From: DASZFV01 sp036494575
Lineage (GTDB): Bacteria > Myxococcota_A > Polyangia > Fen-1088
Reading direction: 5' to 3'
DNA length: 64,000 bases
Assembly (NCBI GenBank): GCA_036494575.1
Contig: DASXOE010000020.1
Span: forward strand, 5,358-69,357
Below, one piece after another: positions 25,084 through 34,296 of this stretch. Position 1 is the first letter of the stretch, and each line of letters opens with the position of its first letter. A model generated the notes under the pieces. The model had not been told where the DNA came from. It was given only the letters and a program-made list of their open reading frames with translations, and did not search any database. A program made the position numbers and the translations under genes.

Positions 25084-26664
25084 GTGGCGAAGGGTGGCTC
25101 GAGGCGAATCGGTGGTCGAGAGACGGCGCTGTGGACGCTCGGGGCGCTCTCGCTGTTCTTCGTGTGGGGGCTCTTCGTCCATCAGCGCCTCGCCAATGAC
25201 GCCTATCAGTACCTGAGCGTCGCCGAGAACATCGCGGCCGGGCGGGGCATCGTCACGAGCCTCGTGCACTTCGACGTCGAGCGTGCCCATGGGACGGTTC
25301 CCGCGCCGCTCACGACCTTCGGGCCGGGCTTCCCCGTCGCCGTCGCCGCGTTTTGCAAGTTGGGGATGGCGCCCGAAACGGCCGCGCTCGCGATCTCGAC
25401 CCTCGCGCTCGCGCTCACGATGGGTGTGCTCGCGGGCGCGTGCAACGCGTTGGCGCTCAATCCGGTGGTCTCGAGGGCCGTGATGCTGCTGTTTGCCTGC
25501 AACGCCTACACGCTGCTGTACGCGGGAGCGGTCGCCAGCGATGCGCTCTTCACGCTGCTGCTCGTCACGGCGGTGACGTCGGCGTTGCTGGCGGAGCGGG
25601 CAGAAGATCGGTCCGATGCGCGGCACCAGACGCTTCTCTTTTCTGCCGTCGCCGGCGTCGCCATCGGCCTCTCCTACTGGGTACGTTACGCGGGCCTCCT
25701 CGCGATCGCCGGTCTCGGCACGGCGCTCGGCGTGCTCTGGCTCGTGCGTCGCACGCGGCGCGCGCTCGAAATATTGGTCCTCACGCTCGCGCCCGCGGTG
25801 GTGCTGGTGGCGGCGGTGTTCGCGCGCAACATCCGGCTCACGGGGAGCTGGCAGGGCGGCAACACCAAAGTCGTCCACCACGCCCTGATTGCGATGGTCA
25901 AGAACACGGTGATCGCGTTCTCACACCTTCTCCTCGGCGAAGGGACGTCGCTGCCGGCAAGGGCGTGCCAGGGCCTCTTCCTGCTGGCGCTGGGATTCGC
26001 GCTCGTCCGCTGGCGGCGCTGGCCGAGAGGTGAAGCCGCGGCACGCGCGTTCATCGTCGCCACCGTGGGAGGTCTTTATTCGGCCTCCATGTTCTACGTG
26101 GGGAGTCGCTCGGTGATCTCCTACAGCGCGCGGATGTTTCTGCCCATCTTGCCGCTCTTGCTGCTCCTCCTTGGGACCATCGTGGCGCCAGTGAAGGACG
26201 CGCCCGGGGCGCGCGTGGTCGCGCTCGTCGGCTGCGCCGCCTACGCGCTGTGCGCGCTGCTCGACACGCCGCCGTCGCGCTCCGGCCACCTGGAGCTCGC
26301 GTCTCGCCTTGCCCGTCCGATGTCGGATGGCACCCCGATGCGCGCGTGGATCGACGCGCACGTCGGGCCGCAGGAGCCGCTGATGGCCGCCGACGGACAG
26401 GCGACGGGCCACCTCCTGCGCCGGCCCGTCGTGAGCTTGGTCGGAAACGACTACAGCGACGAGATCTGGAGCGAAGGCGAAATCGAGCGGACGATGGAGC
26501 GCTTCGCGATCCGGTACCTCATCCTCTATGACCCGGCGACGGGCGTGGAGACCGAGTCCCCCTTCCTCTCGGCGTTGATCGAGGGACGTCCCGACCGCCA
26601 TCTGCGGCTCGCCGCGCGCAACGACGCGAGCCTCGTCTTCGAGCGCGCCTCGACGGGCCCGTAG
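25084..26664 (+). CDS. Polytopic GT-C type glycosyltransferase (ArnT/PMT-like)
   Basis: 526 aa from the GTG at 25084, which has GGAGGT just upstream; GTG 25066 is an alternative giving 532 aa. Many hydrophobic segments fill residues about 15-410, and a soluble C-terminal part follows. The first periplasmic loop has LANDAYQYLSVAENIAAGRG, the Asp-containing motif of GT-C enzymes that take sugars from lipid-phosphate donors. It may decorate the EPS or a lipid-linked precursor; the sugar is unknown. Confidence 0.8.
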   Translation: MAKGGSRRIGGRETALWTLGALSLFFVWGLFVHQRLANDAYQYLSVAENIAAGRGIVTSLVHFDVERAHGTVPAPLTTFGPGFPVAVAAFCKLGMAPETAALAISTLALALTMGVLAGACNALALNPVVSRAVMLLFACNAYTLLYAGAVASDALFTLLLVTAVTSALLAERAEDRSDARHQTLLFSAVAGVAIGLSYWVRYAGLLAIAGLGTALGVLWLVRRTRRALEILVLTLAPAVVLVAAVFARNIRLTGSWQGGNTKVVHHALIAMVKNTVIAFSHLLLGEGTSLPARACQGLFLLALGFALVRWRRWPRGEAAARAFIVATVGGLYSASMFYVGSRSVISYSARMFLPILPLLLLLLGTIVAPVKDAPGARVVALVGCAAYALCALLDTPPSRSGHLELASRLARPMSDGTPMRAWIDAHVGPQEPLMAADGQATGHLLRRPVVSLVGNDYSDEIWSEGEIERTMERFAIRYLILYDPATGVETESPFLSALIEGRPDRHLRLAARNDASLVFERASTGP

Positions 26665-26764
26665 AGGTCGCGCCCGAAGGCCGCGATGCGAGGAGCGGGC
26701 GTCGCATCGTCGACCGAACCGACGCCGCTTGCGGGGCCGCGGGCCCGCGGCTAAGTTTTCGCCG

Positions 26765-29062
26765 ATGAACTCGCGCGGTCTCGTGGCGTTCGCGGTGCTC
26801 GGGGTGACGGTGACGGTGCCCGCGGCTGCGAAGCCCGCGTCCGCGATCGCGATCCGGGACGGCGCCGGCACGATCGAGATCGCCGCGGGTCGGGCCTCAT
26901 GGACGCTGTCGACGAAAGCGTTCGACGTGATTCACGCGGCGTCCGTCGACGGCAAGCCGCGCATCGGCCCGGGCCGCGCCGGCGTGCGCGCGCTCGGCAA
27001 GGATCTGACGTTCGGGCCACCCACCGAGGTCACGCGCGGCGCCGACTGGGTCGAGCTGCGCGGTTGGGCCGACGCCGCGAGCCACCTCTGGTACGTCGCG
27101 CGCTATCAATTTTACGCCGAGCAGCCGTTCGCTCGCCTCGTGCTGACGCTCACGGATCGTCACGACAAGTCACCCGCGGAGGAGCCGTTCGACGCGCACT
27201 GGATGCACCGCCTGATCTCGAAGCTGCGGCTCGAGCTCGGCGCCGCCAGCGCCTCCCCGACGAGCATCACGCAGCACAACAGCTACAGCGCCTCTTCGCA
27301 GGGCGATCCGTGGGTCGACGTCGTGAGCGCCACGGGCGCGGCCTACCAGTGGTCGGTGCCGGAGCCCCCCACGACGACGGAGCGCCTCGAGGTCGCGCAC
27401 TCGGCCAAGGACGCCGCGAACCAGATCGTGTGGCACCCGGCGTTCGAGGGCCGGGCCCGCATCGCGGCGCTCTTGACGCCGTATACGGGCGGCAGCGGCT
27501 ATCACGCCGCCAAGGCGGTCACCTACGAGGTCGTCGACGCCTCCGGCAAGGCGCACGCGGCCGCGGGCGATCAACGGAACAGCCGCATCGATCTCGGGAC
27601 GTGGACGCTCGGAAAGAGCTCGATCGTGCGTCTCGAGGCCACGGGCGGGGGCGAGGAGATCGCCCTCGCGGGGCCGCTCGAGATCTCGCCGCTGTCGGGG
27701 GCGGCCTTCCAGATCCCGCTCGGCGTCCGCGACGCGGGCGCGCTCGCCGCGGGGCCGGTGACGCTGCTCGTGAAGGATTTCTGGCAGCACCACCCGATCT
27801 CGCTGTGGCGCACGACGAGCGCGCTCGGGTGGCAGGCGATCGAACGCGAGGAAGAGTACACGGGCGGAATGGGCGTCACGATCGAGTCGCTCATCGCCCT
27901 CGACGGTCCGGCGGCGAAGGCCTCGGCGGTCCTCTACGCGCCGCCGCCGCGCGTGCTGCCCGCCAAGGTGCACCCCGTCGACGCCTCGCTCGCGCACGGT
28001 CCCGTGGGGGATCGCTTCGACGCGCTCATCAAGAAGTTCGTCCCGGATTACTGGGAGGAGCAGGAGCGCACGGACGGCTTCGGCTGGCGCAACTGGGGCG
28101 ACTATCAGATCGGCACGAGCTACACCGACGCGAAGGGCGTGCCCATCGAGGAGTGGGGCAATCTGCAGTACGATCTGCCGAGCGCCCTGCTGCTCGCCTG
28201 GCTGCGCACGGGCGAGCCCAGGCTGTGGCGCTGGGGCCAGGCCAGCGTGCGGCACCTCATGGACCTGGATCTGGTGAAGTTCAGCCCTTTCAAGGACAAG
28301 ATGAACGGCCTCGTCTATCGGAAGGGCGAGATGGTGCGGGCCCGCTCGCACATCGACGCCGAGCCGATCGTCGACCAGTGCTTCGCCTGGCGATCGTTGC
28401 TGCTGTACCACGCGCTCACGGGCGAGCAGTGGGCCAAGGATCTGGCGAAACAAAACATCGATCGCCTCGTCTATTACGCGTCGACGCGTCCCAACTACGT
28501 GCTCGAAGGCGGCCGCCCCACGGGGTGGATGCTGCGCGGCGCGCTCGCGGGCGCCGAGTGGTTCCCCGGTGACCACGAACACGCCTATCAGGCGACCGCC
28601 GACGAGATCGTCCGTCTGCTCCTCGGGTACTACAAGGATCACGGACGCCTGCCGGGGAAGCAGCCGGTCTGGAATGGCCAGATCGTGGAGGGGCTCGCCG
28701 AGTATCACCGGCGCACGCACCGCGCCGACGTCGCCGCCGTGATCGTCGGCGAGATGCGCCACCTACTGACGGATGCGATCCGGCGCCGCCCCGACGGGGG
28801 CTGGGACTTTCGCTACTGCTACGATGGACGACCCGACTGTCCGATGTGGGCGGACGACGACAACTACCTGTTCCTCTGGCTGGGCTCGATCGCTTACGCG
28901 GGCGAGCTGTCGCACGATCCGTTCTTCGCGAAGTGGGCGGATACCCTGTTCACTTACGGCGAGGCCAAGCAAAAGGACCGCAGGGACATCCGCAGCTGGA
29001 CGAGCGTCCTGGCGTTTCCGCACCTCTTCATCGAGCTGTCGGCCTCTCGACCGCGACCCTAA
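26765..29062 (+). CDS. Secreted lyase-like protein (exo-rhamnogalacturonan-lyase/YetA-like)
   Basis: 765 aa from ATG 26765, which places a signal peptide at the N-terminus (FAVLGVTVTVPAAAKPASA). The first 400 residues are beta-rich (WVELRGWAD, ARYQFYAEQPFARLVLTLTD), like the sandwich domains of the PcRGLX/YetA family. The last 330 are helical with Trp/Tyr-rich repeats (DQCFAWRSLLLYHALTG, WADDDNYLFLWLGSIAY), matching an alpha/alpha barrel. In an EPS locus a polysaccharide-trimming or -degrading enzyme is common. The exact activity is inferred, and no catalytic residues are assigned. It ends one base from the convergent GT2-GtrA gene. Confidence 0.72.
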   Translation: MNSRGLVAFAVLGVTVTVPAAAKPASAIAIRDGAGTIEIAAGRASWTLSTKAFDVIHAASVDGKPRIGPGRAGVRALGKDLTFGPPTEVTRGADWVELRGWADAASHLWYVARYQFYAEQPFARLVLTLTDRHDKSPAEEPFDAHWMHRLISKLRLELGAASASPTSITQHNSYSASSQGDPWVDVVSATGAAYQWSVPEPPTTTERLEVAHSAKDAANQIVWHPAFEGRARIAALLTPYTGGSGYHAAKAVTYEVVDASGKAHAAAGDQRNSRIDLGTWTLGKSSIVRLEATGGGEEIALAGPLEISPLSGAAFQIPLGVRDAGALAAGPVTLLVKDFWQHHPISLWRTTSALGWQAIEREEEYTGGMGVTIESLIALDGPAAKASAVLYAPPPRVLPAKVHPVDASLAHGPVGDRFDALIKKFVPDYWEEQERTDGFGWRNWGDYQIGTSYTDAKGVPIEEWGNLQYDLPSALLLAWLRTGEPRLWRWGQASVRHLMDLDLVKFSPFKDKMNGLVYRKGEMVRARSHIDAEPIVDQCFAWRSLLLYHALTGEQWAKDLAKQNIDRLVYYASTRPNYVLEGGRPTGWMLRGALAGAEWFPGDHEHAYQATADEIVRLLLGYYKDHGRLPGKQPVWNGQIVEGLAEYHRRTHRADVAAVIVGEMRHLLTDAIRRRPDGGWDFRYCYDGRPDCPMWADDDNYLFLWLGSIAYAGELSHDPFFAKWADTLFTYGEAKQKDRRDIRSWTSVLAFPHLFIELSASRPRP

Positions 29063-29063
29063 T

Positions 29064-30275
29064 CTAGCGGGGGCTCGTGTCGCGCCAGCTCAGCTTCAGG
29101 TTGATCCAGAAGTTCCAGCCGGTGACGATCGCGATCGACGCGAGGTTGGCGGCGTAGCGGTTCATGTGCAGGAAGTTGAACATGACGTTGAGCAGCGCCA
29201 CGTTGAGCACGACGCCGAGCCCGCAAACGGCCGCGAACTTCATGAGGCGCCGCAGGCGATGGCGCAGGCCGGGCTGGCGCGCGGCGAGATCGCGGAACGT
29301 CCAGAGGTCGTTCCACAGGAAGTTGTTCACGATGGCGGCCGTCGCCGCGACGAGCTTGCTGCGCGTGAGGCCCCATCCCAGCGTCGACGGATCGCTCAGC
29401 AGATAGAGCACCGCCATGTCGACGACGACGCCGCTGCCGCCCACGATGGCGAAGCGCGCGAAGCGCGCGATGGGGAGCGTGTCGAGCCGCAGCCGCAGGA
29501 GGTGGCGGAGGTACTCGACGTAGACGCGCGCCGTTACCTTGCTCTCGCCGTGGGCGCGCTCGCGGAAGACGTAGCCGACCTCGGCGACGCGGTTCATGCG
29601 GCCGCGTCCCAGGACCTCGATGAGGATCTTGTAGCCGACCGGGTTCAGCTCGACGCCCGCGATCGAGGCGCGGCGGAACATGAAGTACCCGCTCATCGGA
29701 TCCGAGACGTTCCCCACGACGCGCGGCAGGATCATGAGCCCCAGGAGCTGGGCGCCGCGCGAGAGCGCGCGGCGATGCAGGGCCCAGTTCGAGACCCCGC
29801 CCCCGTCGACGTTGCGGCTGGCGACGGCCAGATCGGCGCCTCGGCCGATCTCTTCGTAGAGCCCGGCCACGACCTCGGGCGGATGTTGCAGGTCGGCGTC
29901 GATGACCGCCAGGATGTCGCCGCGCGCGACCTGCCAACCCCTGATAACGGCGGTGGACAGCCCGCGCTCGCCGACCCGGCGGATGACGCGCAGGCTCGGG
30001 TACTGCGCCACGAGCCCGAGAGCGGCCTCCCAGGTGCGGTCCTTGCTGTCGTCGTCGACGATGATGAGCTCGTAGGCGCCTGGGAGCGGACCGTCGAGGA
30101 CCTGCGTGAGCCGCGCCACCAGCTCGCCGATGTTCTTGCTCTCGTTGTACGTCGGAATGACGAGCGACAGGCGCACGGGCGAAGCACCCGCCGTCTGGAG
30201 GTCCGGCAACACCAGCGACCCCGAGGGGGTTGGCACGAGCGCGGCGCCGTTGAGCTCGGTGTCGACCGCTGTCAT
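29064..30275 (-). CDS. GT2 (polyprenol-P-sugar synthase) fused to GtrA flippase domain
   Basis: 403 aa from ATG 30273-30275; an upstream GTG (30332) would add 19 residues. The first 245 residues are a DPM1/GtrB-like GT2 domain: LVIPTYNESKNIGELV, IIVDDDSKDRT, AVIDADLQHPPE and the acceptor region RERAHGESKVT. From about residue 265 a GtrA domain follows with four hydrophobic segments (FAIVGGSGVVVDMAVLYLL, NNFLWNDLWTFRD). The enzyme would make a polyprenyl-phosphate sugar and help move it across the membrane, a donor for a GT-C enzyme such as the one 3 kb away. The pairing is inferred. Confidence 0.88.
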   Translation of the reverse strand: MTAVDTELNGAALVPTPSGSLVLPDLQTAGASPVRLSLVIPTYNESKNIGELVARLTQVLDGPLPGAYELIIVDDDSKDRTWEAALGLVAQYPSLRVIRRVGERGLSTAVIRGWQVARGDILAVIDADLQHPPEVVAGLYEEIGRGADLAVASRNVDGGGVSNWALHRRALSRGAQLLGLMILPRVVGNVSDPMSGYFMFRRASIAGVELNPVGYKILIEVLGRGRMNRVAEVGYVFRERAHGESKVTARVYVEYLRHLLRLRLDTLPIARFARFAIVGGSGVVVDMAVLYLLSDPSTLGWGLTRSKLVAATAAIVNNFLWNDLWTFRDLAARQPGLRHRLRRLMKFAAVCGLGVVLNVALLNVMFNFLHMNRYAANLASIAIVTGWNFWINLKLSWRDTSPR

Positions 30276-30357
30276 GAGCGCGACGGATACTAACAGTTCG
30301 CCTTCATTCAAGCCAAGAAGCGCGGCCCACACGGCGCGAGGAGCGTGCTAGTTTGAT

Positions 30358-30446
30358 TCCAAGATTGGACCAGGCAGCGACGGGGATGTTCACTTCAGAG
30401 TTCACGTACGCGTCGCACATCGGCACGAGCCGGACCGCCTAGGCGG
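30358..30446. promoter_or_regulatory. Palindromes in promoter region of wzx-like gene
   Basis: TCCAA-GA-TTGGA (30358-30369) and CCGCCT-AGGCGG (30435-30446, ending 7 bases before the ATG) lie in the 178-bp gap between divergent genes. Between them GTTCAC occurs twice (ttcacttcagagttcac). They are candidate regulatory sites with no recognised consensus. Confidence 0.3.
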
Positions 30447-30453
30447 GCTGACG

Positions 30454-31971
30454 ATGGCGGCGCCTTCGGCTCTCAAGACCCTGGTCGTCCAGGCTTCCCA
30501 CTACTCGGTGGCGAGCCTCTTTTCCGTGATAGCTGGGCTCGTGACGTTCCCGCTGCTGACGCGCGTGTTCTCGGTCGCCGACTACGGCGTCATGAACCTC
30601 GTGGCGGCGACGCTCACGGTGTCCGTCGCGCTGGGCAAGGTCGGCGTCCAGCACTCGATCCTCCGCTACGAGAGTGAGATCCGCGCCGGCAAGGGCCTCT
30701 ACACGTTGAAGGAGCTCTACTCGACGACCGAGATCGGCATGCTCGGCTCGGCCCTCCTCGTGATGCTCGTGGTCATCGTCGGGGCACGCGTCGTCCCCGT
30801 GCGCTGGCTCGGCGATCCGAGGCTGCGGAAACTTTTCACGATCGCGTCGTTACTGATCGTGGTGCAGGTCCTCGAGAGCGCGCTCGTCAACTTCCTACGC
30901 GCGGAGCTGCAGACGACCGTGCTCATGAAGTACCAGGTCGCGAAGAAGTACCTGGGGCTCGGGCTCATCCTGTTCGCCGTCTTCGTGCTCTCGGGCACGC
31001 TCACTGCCTTCTACAGCGCCTCCGTCGTCTCCGAGACGTGCGCCGTGGGGATCCTGGCAGCCTTCCTCTTTCGAAACGGCCGCCGACCGCCGCCCTCGGT
31101 CGCCGCGTTCTCGCGCCCGCTCTACCGGGAGCTGCTGGCGTTCGGCATCCCCATGATGATCGGGTACGAGCTGTCGGGGATCGTCCTCGCCGTCGGCGAT
31201 CGTTACGTCATCGCCGGGACGATCGGCGAGACGCCGCTCGGGCTCTACGGAGCGGCGTACAACCTCTGCCAGTACGTCCAGGCCGTGCTCATCACGTCGG
31301 TCGGCCAGGCGATCATGCCGATCTACATGAAGATGTGGGACGAAAAAGGCGTCGACGAAACGTCCGCGTTCATCACGCGCTCGCTGCGGACGTACGCGCT
31401 GCTGGCCGCGCCCGTGATCGCCGGCTTCGCCGCGGTGGGCCCCGAGCTCCTCGTGGCGCTCGCGTCGGTGAAGTATGCCAGCGCCGCGCCGATCCTGCCC
31501 TGGGTCATCGCCGGCATGGTCGTCGACGGCACGAACTCGATGCTCGGGGCGGGCCTCTTCATCCACCGCAAGACGCGCGTCATCATGGCGATCGTCGTGT
31601 GCGGCGCCGCCTTCAACATCGGCCTCAACCTCATCCTCGTCCCGCGCATCGGCATCATCGGCGCCGCGATCGCGACGCTCGTGAGCTACTCGGGGACGGC
31701 GCTGGCGCTCCGCATCGCGGGCCGGCGGCTCCTGCCCGTGCCGCTGCCGTGGCTCACTTTCTTGCGGGCGGGCATCGCCGCCGGCATCATGTACCTGGTC
31801 CTGCGGCACGTCCTGCCTAGCCACCGGCTCTTGACTGTGGCTGTCCGCATCCTCGTGGGGGCGCCCATCTACGTCCTGGTCATGGTCCTCATCGATGCCG
31901 ACGCCCGGACCATGATGCAAAGACCCATCGCGCTGTTGAGGCGGTTGGTCCATCCCGAAAGAACTCCGTGA
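30454..31971 (+). CDS. Wzx-type polysaccharide flippase
   Basis: 505 aa and hydrophobic throughout, with about a dozen membrane segments. The N-terminus (SLFSVIAGLVTFPLLTRVFSVADYG) is the typical start of Wzx/RfbX flippases of the MOP superfamily. It moves undecaprenyl-PP-linked repeat units to the periplasm for polymerisation. Its stop overlaps the start of the deacetylase (GTGA), so both are coupled. Confidence 0.9.
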   Translation: MAAPSALKTLVVQASHYSVASLFSVIAGLVTFPLLTRVFSVADYGVMNLVAATLTVSVALGKVGVQHSILRYESEIRAGKGLYTLKELYSTTEIGMLGSALLVMLVVIVGARVVPVRWLGDPRLRKLFTIASLLIVVQVLESALVNFLRAELQTTVLMKYQVAKKYLGLGLILFAVFVLSGTLTAFYSASVVSETCAVGILAAFLFRNGRRPPPSVAAFSRPLYRELLAFGIPMMIGYELSGIVLAVGDRYVIAGTIGETPLGLYGAAYNLCQYVQAVLITSVGQAIMPIYMKMWDEKGVDETSAFITRSLRTYALLAAPVIAGFAAVGPELLVALASVKYASAAPILPWVIAGMVVDGTNSMLGAGLFIHRKTRVIMAIVVCGAAFNIGLNLILVPRIGIIGAAIATLVSYSGTALALRIAGRRLLPVPLPWLTFLRAGIAAGIMYLVLRHVLPSHRLLTVAVRILVGAPIYVLVMVLIDADARTMMQRPIALLRRLVHPERTP

Positions 31972-32951
31972 ACGTCAAGACCAAGACGCTCAAACACGGC
32001 ATCAAGAGCGTCTTGGCGTCCCCCGTGGGCTGGCGCACCGTCGGCCCGATCGTGCGTCAGCGCGGGGTGATTGTCCTGACCTATCATCGCATCGTGGGCG
32101 ACGGGCCGAGCCTCTCGGGCGTGTCGGTGGCCCGGTTCAACGAACAGATGCGCTGGATCCGCGACAACTGCGATCCGATCGGGCCCGACGCCCTCAAGGC
32201 GCGGGCGCGCGCGCCGCGCAGCGGGCGGCCCGCGGTGCTCGTGACCTTCGACGACGGCTACCGCAGCTACCACGACCTCGCCTATCCGGTGCTCAAGCAG
32301 TATGGCATCCCCGCGGGGGTCTTCCTCGTGACCGGCCTCGTCGACGAGCCGGGCGTGCTCTGGACCGACCGCGTGCAGTGGGCCGCCTTCACGACGGCGC
32401 GCACGAGCGTGACGCTCCCGTGGCTCGAGGGCGGGACGCCGTTCGAGCTCACGGACGCCCGCGCGCGCAAGGTCCTGAGCGGGGCGGCGCGCGCGTTCCT
32501 CAAGACGATCCCCGACGCCCTCCGCGTCGAGCGCGTCGAGGAGCTCCTGGGGATTCTGGGCGGCTCCCCGCCGCGCGAGCGTCAGATGGTCACCTGGGAC
32601 GAGGTGCGGCGAACGATGGACCTGACGACCTACGGCGGTCACACGCACACCCACTGCATCCTCGCGCAGGTGGACCGCGCCGGAGCCGCGCGGGAGATCG
32701 GGCTGTGCCGCGATCGCATCGCCGCCGAGACGGGCAAGACTCCGACCACCTTCGCCTACCCGAACGGCAACACCGCCGACTTCACGCAGGAGACGCGCGA
32801 GGTCCTGCAAGCTCACGGCTTCGAGATCGCGTTCTCGAGCTGCGAGGGAATCGCGGGAGCCGACAGCGACTGGTTCGCGGTGAAGCGCATCCCCGAAATC
32901 GACGACGACATCCCGAGCTTCGTCTGGCTGGCCGCCGGGCTGGCCTCCTAG
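31968..32951 (+). CDS. Polysaccharide deacetylase (CE4/NodB)
   Basis: 327 aa from GTG 31968. NodB motifs: LVTFDDGYRSYHD (catalytic Asp and metal Asp), GGHTHTHCIL (metal His pair) and FAYPNG. It probably de-N-acetylates the lipid-linked sugar or the EPS. There is no signal peptide but residues 7-30 are mildly hydrophobic, so the site of action (cytosol or membrane) is open. It ends one base from the convergent Wzy-like gene. Confidence 0.9.
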   Translation: MNVKTKTLKHGIKSVLASPVGWRTVGPIVRQRGVIVLTYHRIVGDGPSLSGVSVARFNEQMRWIRDNCDPIGPDALKARARAPRSGRPAVLVTFDDGYRSYHDLAYPVLKQYGIPAGVFLVTGLVDEPGVLWTDRVQWAAFTTARTSVTLPWLEGGTPFELTDARARKVLSGAARAFLKTIPDALRVERVEELLGILGGSPPRERQMVTWDEVRRTMDLTTYGGHTHTHCILAQVDRAGAAREIGLCRDRIAAETGKTPTTFAYPNGNTADFTQETREVLQAHGFEIAFSSCEGIAGADSDWFAVKRIPEIDDDIPSFVWLAAGLAS

Positions 32952-32952
32952 C

Positions 32953-34287
32953 TTAGACGCGTCGGGCCTTGCGGCCGGGCAGGATGTGCGCCGCGAGCGG
33001 AAATCGCTCCGCCATCGGCGGCTCGTACGTGACGGGCTCGCCGTCCGTCGCTCGGCCGCTGTTTTGCGTCTTGAGGTGAACGTAGCGCTCGAGGAGACCG
33101 CACAGGGCCCAGTAAGGCGTCATGACGGACCCTTCGAGCGTCGGCGTTCCGTAGATTCCCCCCATGGCCATGCACAACGTGGCGATCGTGAAACCGAGCG
33201 TGAGCGCGCGCGTCTCGTGGTCGCCGGGCGGGGCGTTGTGCCGGAGGTAGCTCGTGAGGCGGAACAGCGTGTAGATCAAGAGCAGGAACGTGAACAGCCC
33301 CTGGGGCCCGCTCTCGGCGAGCGTCAGCACGTAGAAGTTGTGGGCGTCGAAGCCTTTGTACGCGGGCGCGTAGTTTCCGATCTCGAACGAGAACTTGTGG
33401 AAGCCGACTCCGATGGGATGCTCGCGCAGCATTCCCATGGCGCCCGCCCAGATCTCCCAGCGGCTGGCCGTGCTCGTGTCGACCTCTCCGTGGGCCTTGT
33501 TGTCTTGCTGTTGGGTCTCCTCGACGCGCTGGAACACGCTGTCGGGGAGGTATCCCGCGAGCGACACGAGCGAGATGCCCACGATCGCGGCGATGATGAT
33601 GTTCTTGCGCAGCAGCAGCAACGCGAAGGACAGCAGGACGAGGAAGTACGACTGGCGCGAGTAGGTCGCCAGCGTGCCGCCCGCGAGCAGGACGCAGCCG
33701 CCCACGGCGGCCACGCGCCACTTGAGACTGCCCCGGCCGCGCAGGAACAGCGCCAGCGCGAGGAACATCGGCATGAACATCGCGTAGAAGACGCCGGCGC
33801 GATTGGCGTTCTTCCAGTCGGACCCGAAGGGCCCGGAGGCGCGGCGGAAAGGGTTGTACTTTCCGAAGCCGTAGTCGAGCCCCTCGCGCAGGCCCTCGAG
33901 CCCCGCGACGGCCGCGATCACCATGATCCAGATTATGAGCTGGCGCGTCGTCTTCTCGTCCTGCCGGCACCGCAGATAGAGGAAGTAGAACAGCGGGTAG
34001 AAGAGGCCGTTCTTGAAGAACGTGAGATCCTCCATGAAGCGATCGGTCGAGCGGAGCTCGCTGAGCAAGAACGAAAAGGTCAGCGCCGCGTAAAAGTAAA
34101 TCAGCGGCTCGCGCAGCATTCCACGGACGGACGCCGCGTCGAGCGTCTCGGATTTCCCGCGCATCGCGAGCACAACCAGCACGAACAGGATGTTGGCGGG
34201 CGCGACGGCCGGAATGCCGGTTTGCACCGGGAGGTGAAGCTCGTTGACGACGTAGAACACCGTGAAGAACAGGAGCGCCTTCAGCAT
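32953..34287 (-). CDS. O-antigen ligase/polymerase (Wzy_C) family membrane protein
   Basis: 444 aa with about 10-12 membrane segments. The Wzy_C region includes TYSRQSYFLVLLSFALLLL and a large periplasmic loop (VFQRVEETQQQDN ... MGMLREHPIGVGFHKF ... AHNFYVLTLAESG). This loop arrangement is common to WaaL and Wzy enzymes, so it is either the EPS polymerase or a ligase. Being the only such gene here, polymerase is more likely. A good RBS (AGGGA) lies before the ATG, 9 bases after the asparagine synthase gene. Confidence 0.85.
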   Translation of the reverse strand: MLKALLFFTVFYVVNELHLPVQTGIPAVAPANILFVLVVLAMRGKSETLDAASVRGMLREPLIYFYAALTFSFLLSELRSTDRFMEDLTFFKNGLFYPLFYFLYLRCRQDEKTTRQLIIWIMVIAAVAGLEGLREGLDYGFGKYNPFRRASGPFGSDWKNANRAGVFYAMFMPMFLALALFLRGRGSLKWRVAAVGGCVLLAGGTLATYSRQSYFLVLLSFALLLLRKNIIIAAIVGISLVSLAGYLPDSVFQRVEETQQQDNKAHGEVDTSTASRWEIWAGAMGMLREHPIGVGFHKFSFEIGNYAPAYKGFDAHNFYVLTLAESGPQGLFTFLLLIYTLFRLTSYLRHNAPPGDHETRALTLGFTIATLCMAMGGIYGTPTLEGSVMTPYWALCGLLERYVHLKTQNSGRATDGEPVTYEPPMAERFPLAAHILPGRKARRV

Positions 34288-34296
34288 TTTGGTTCC

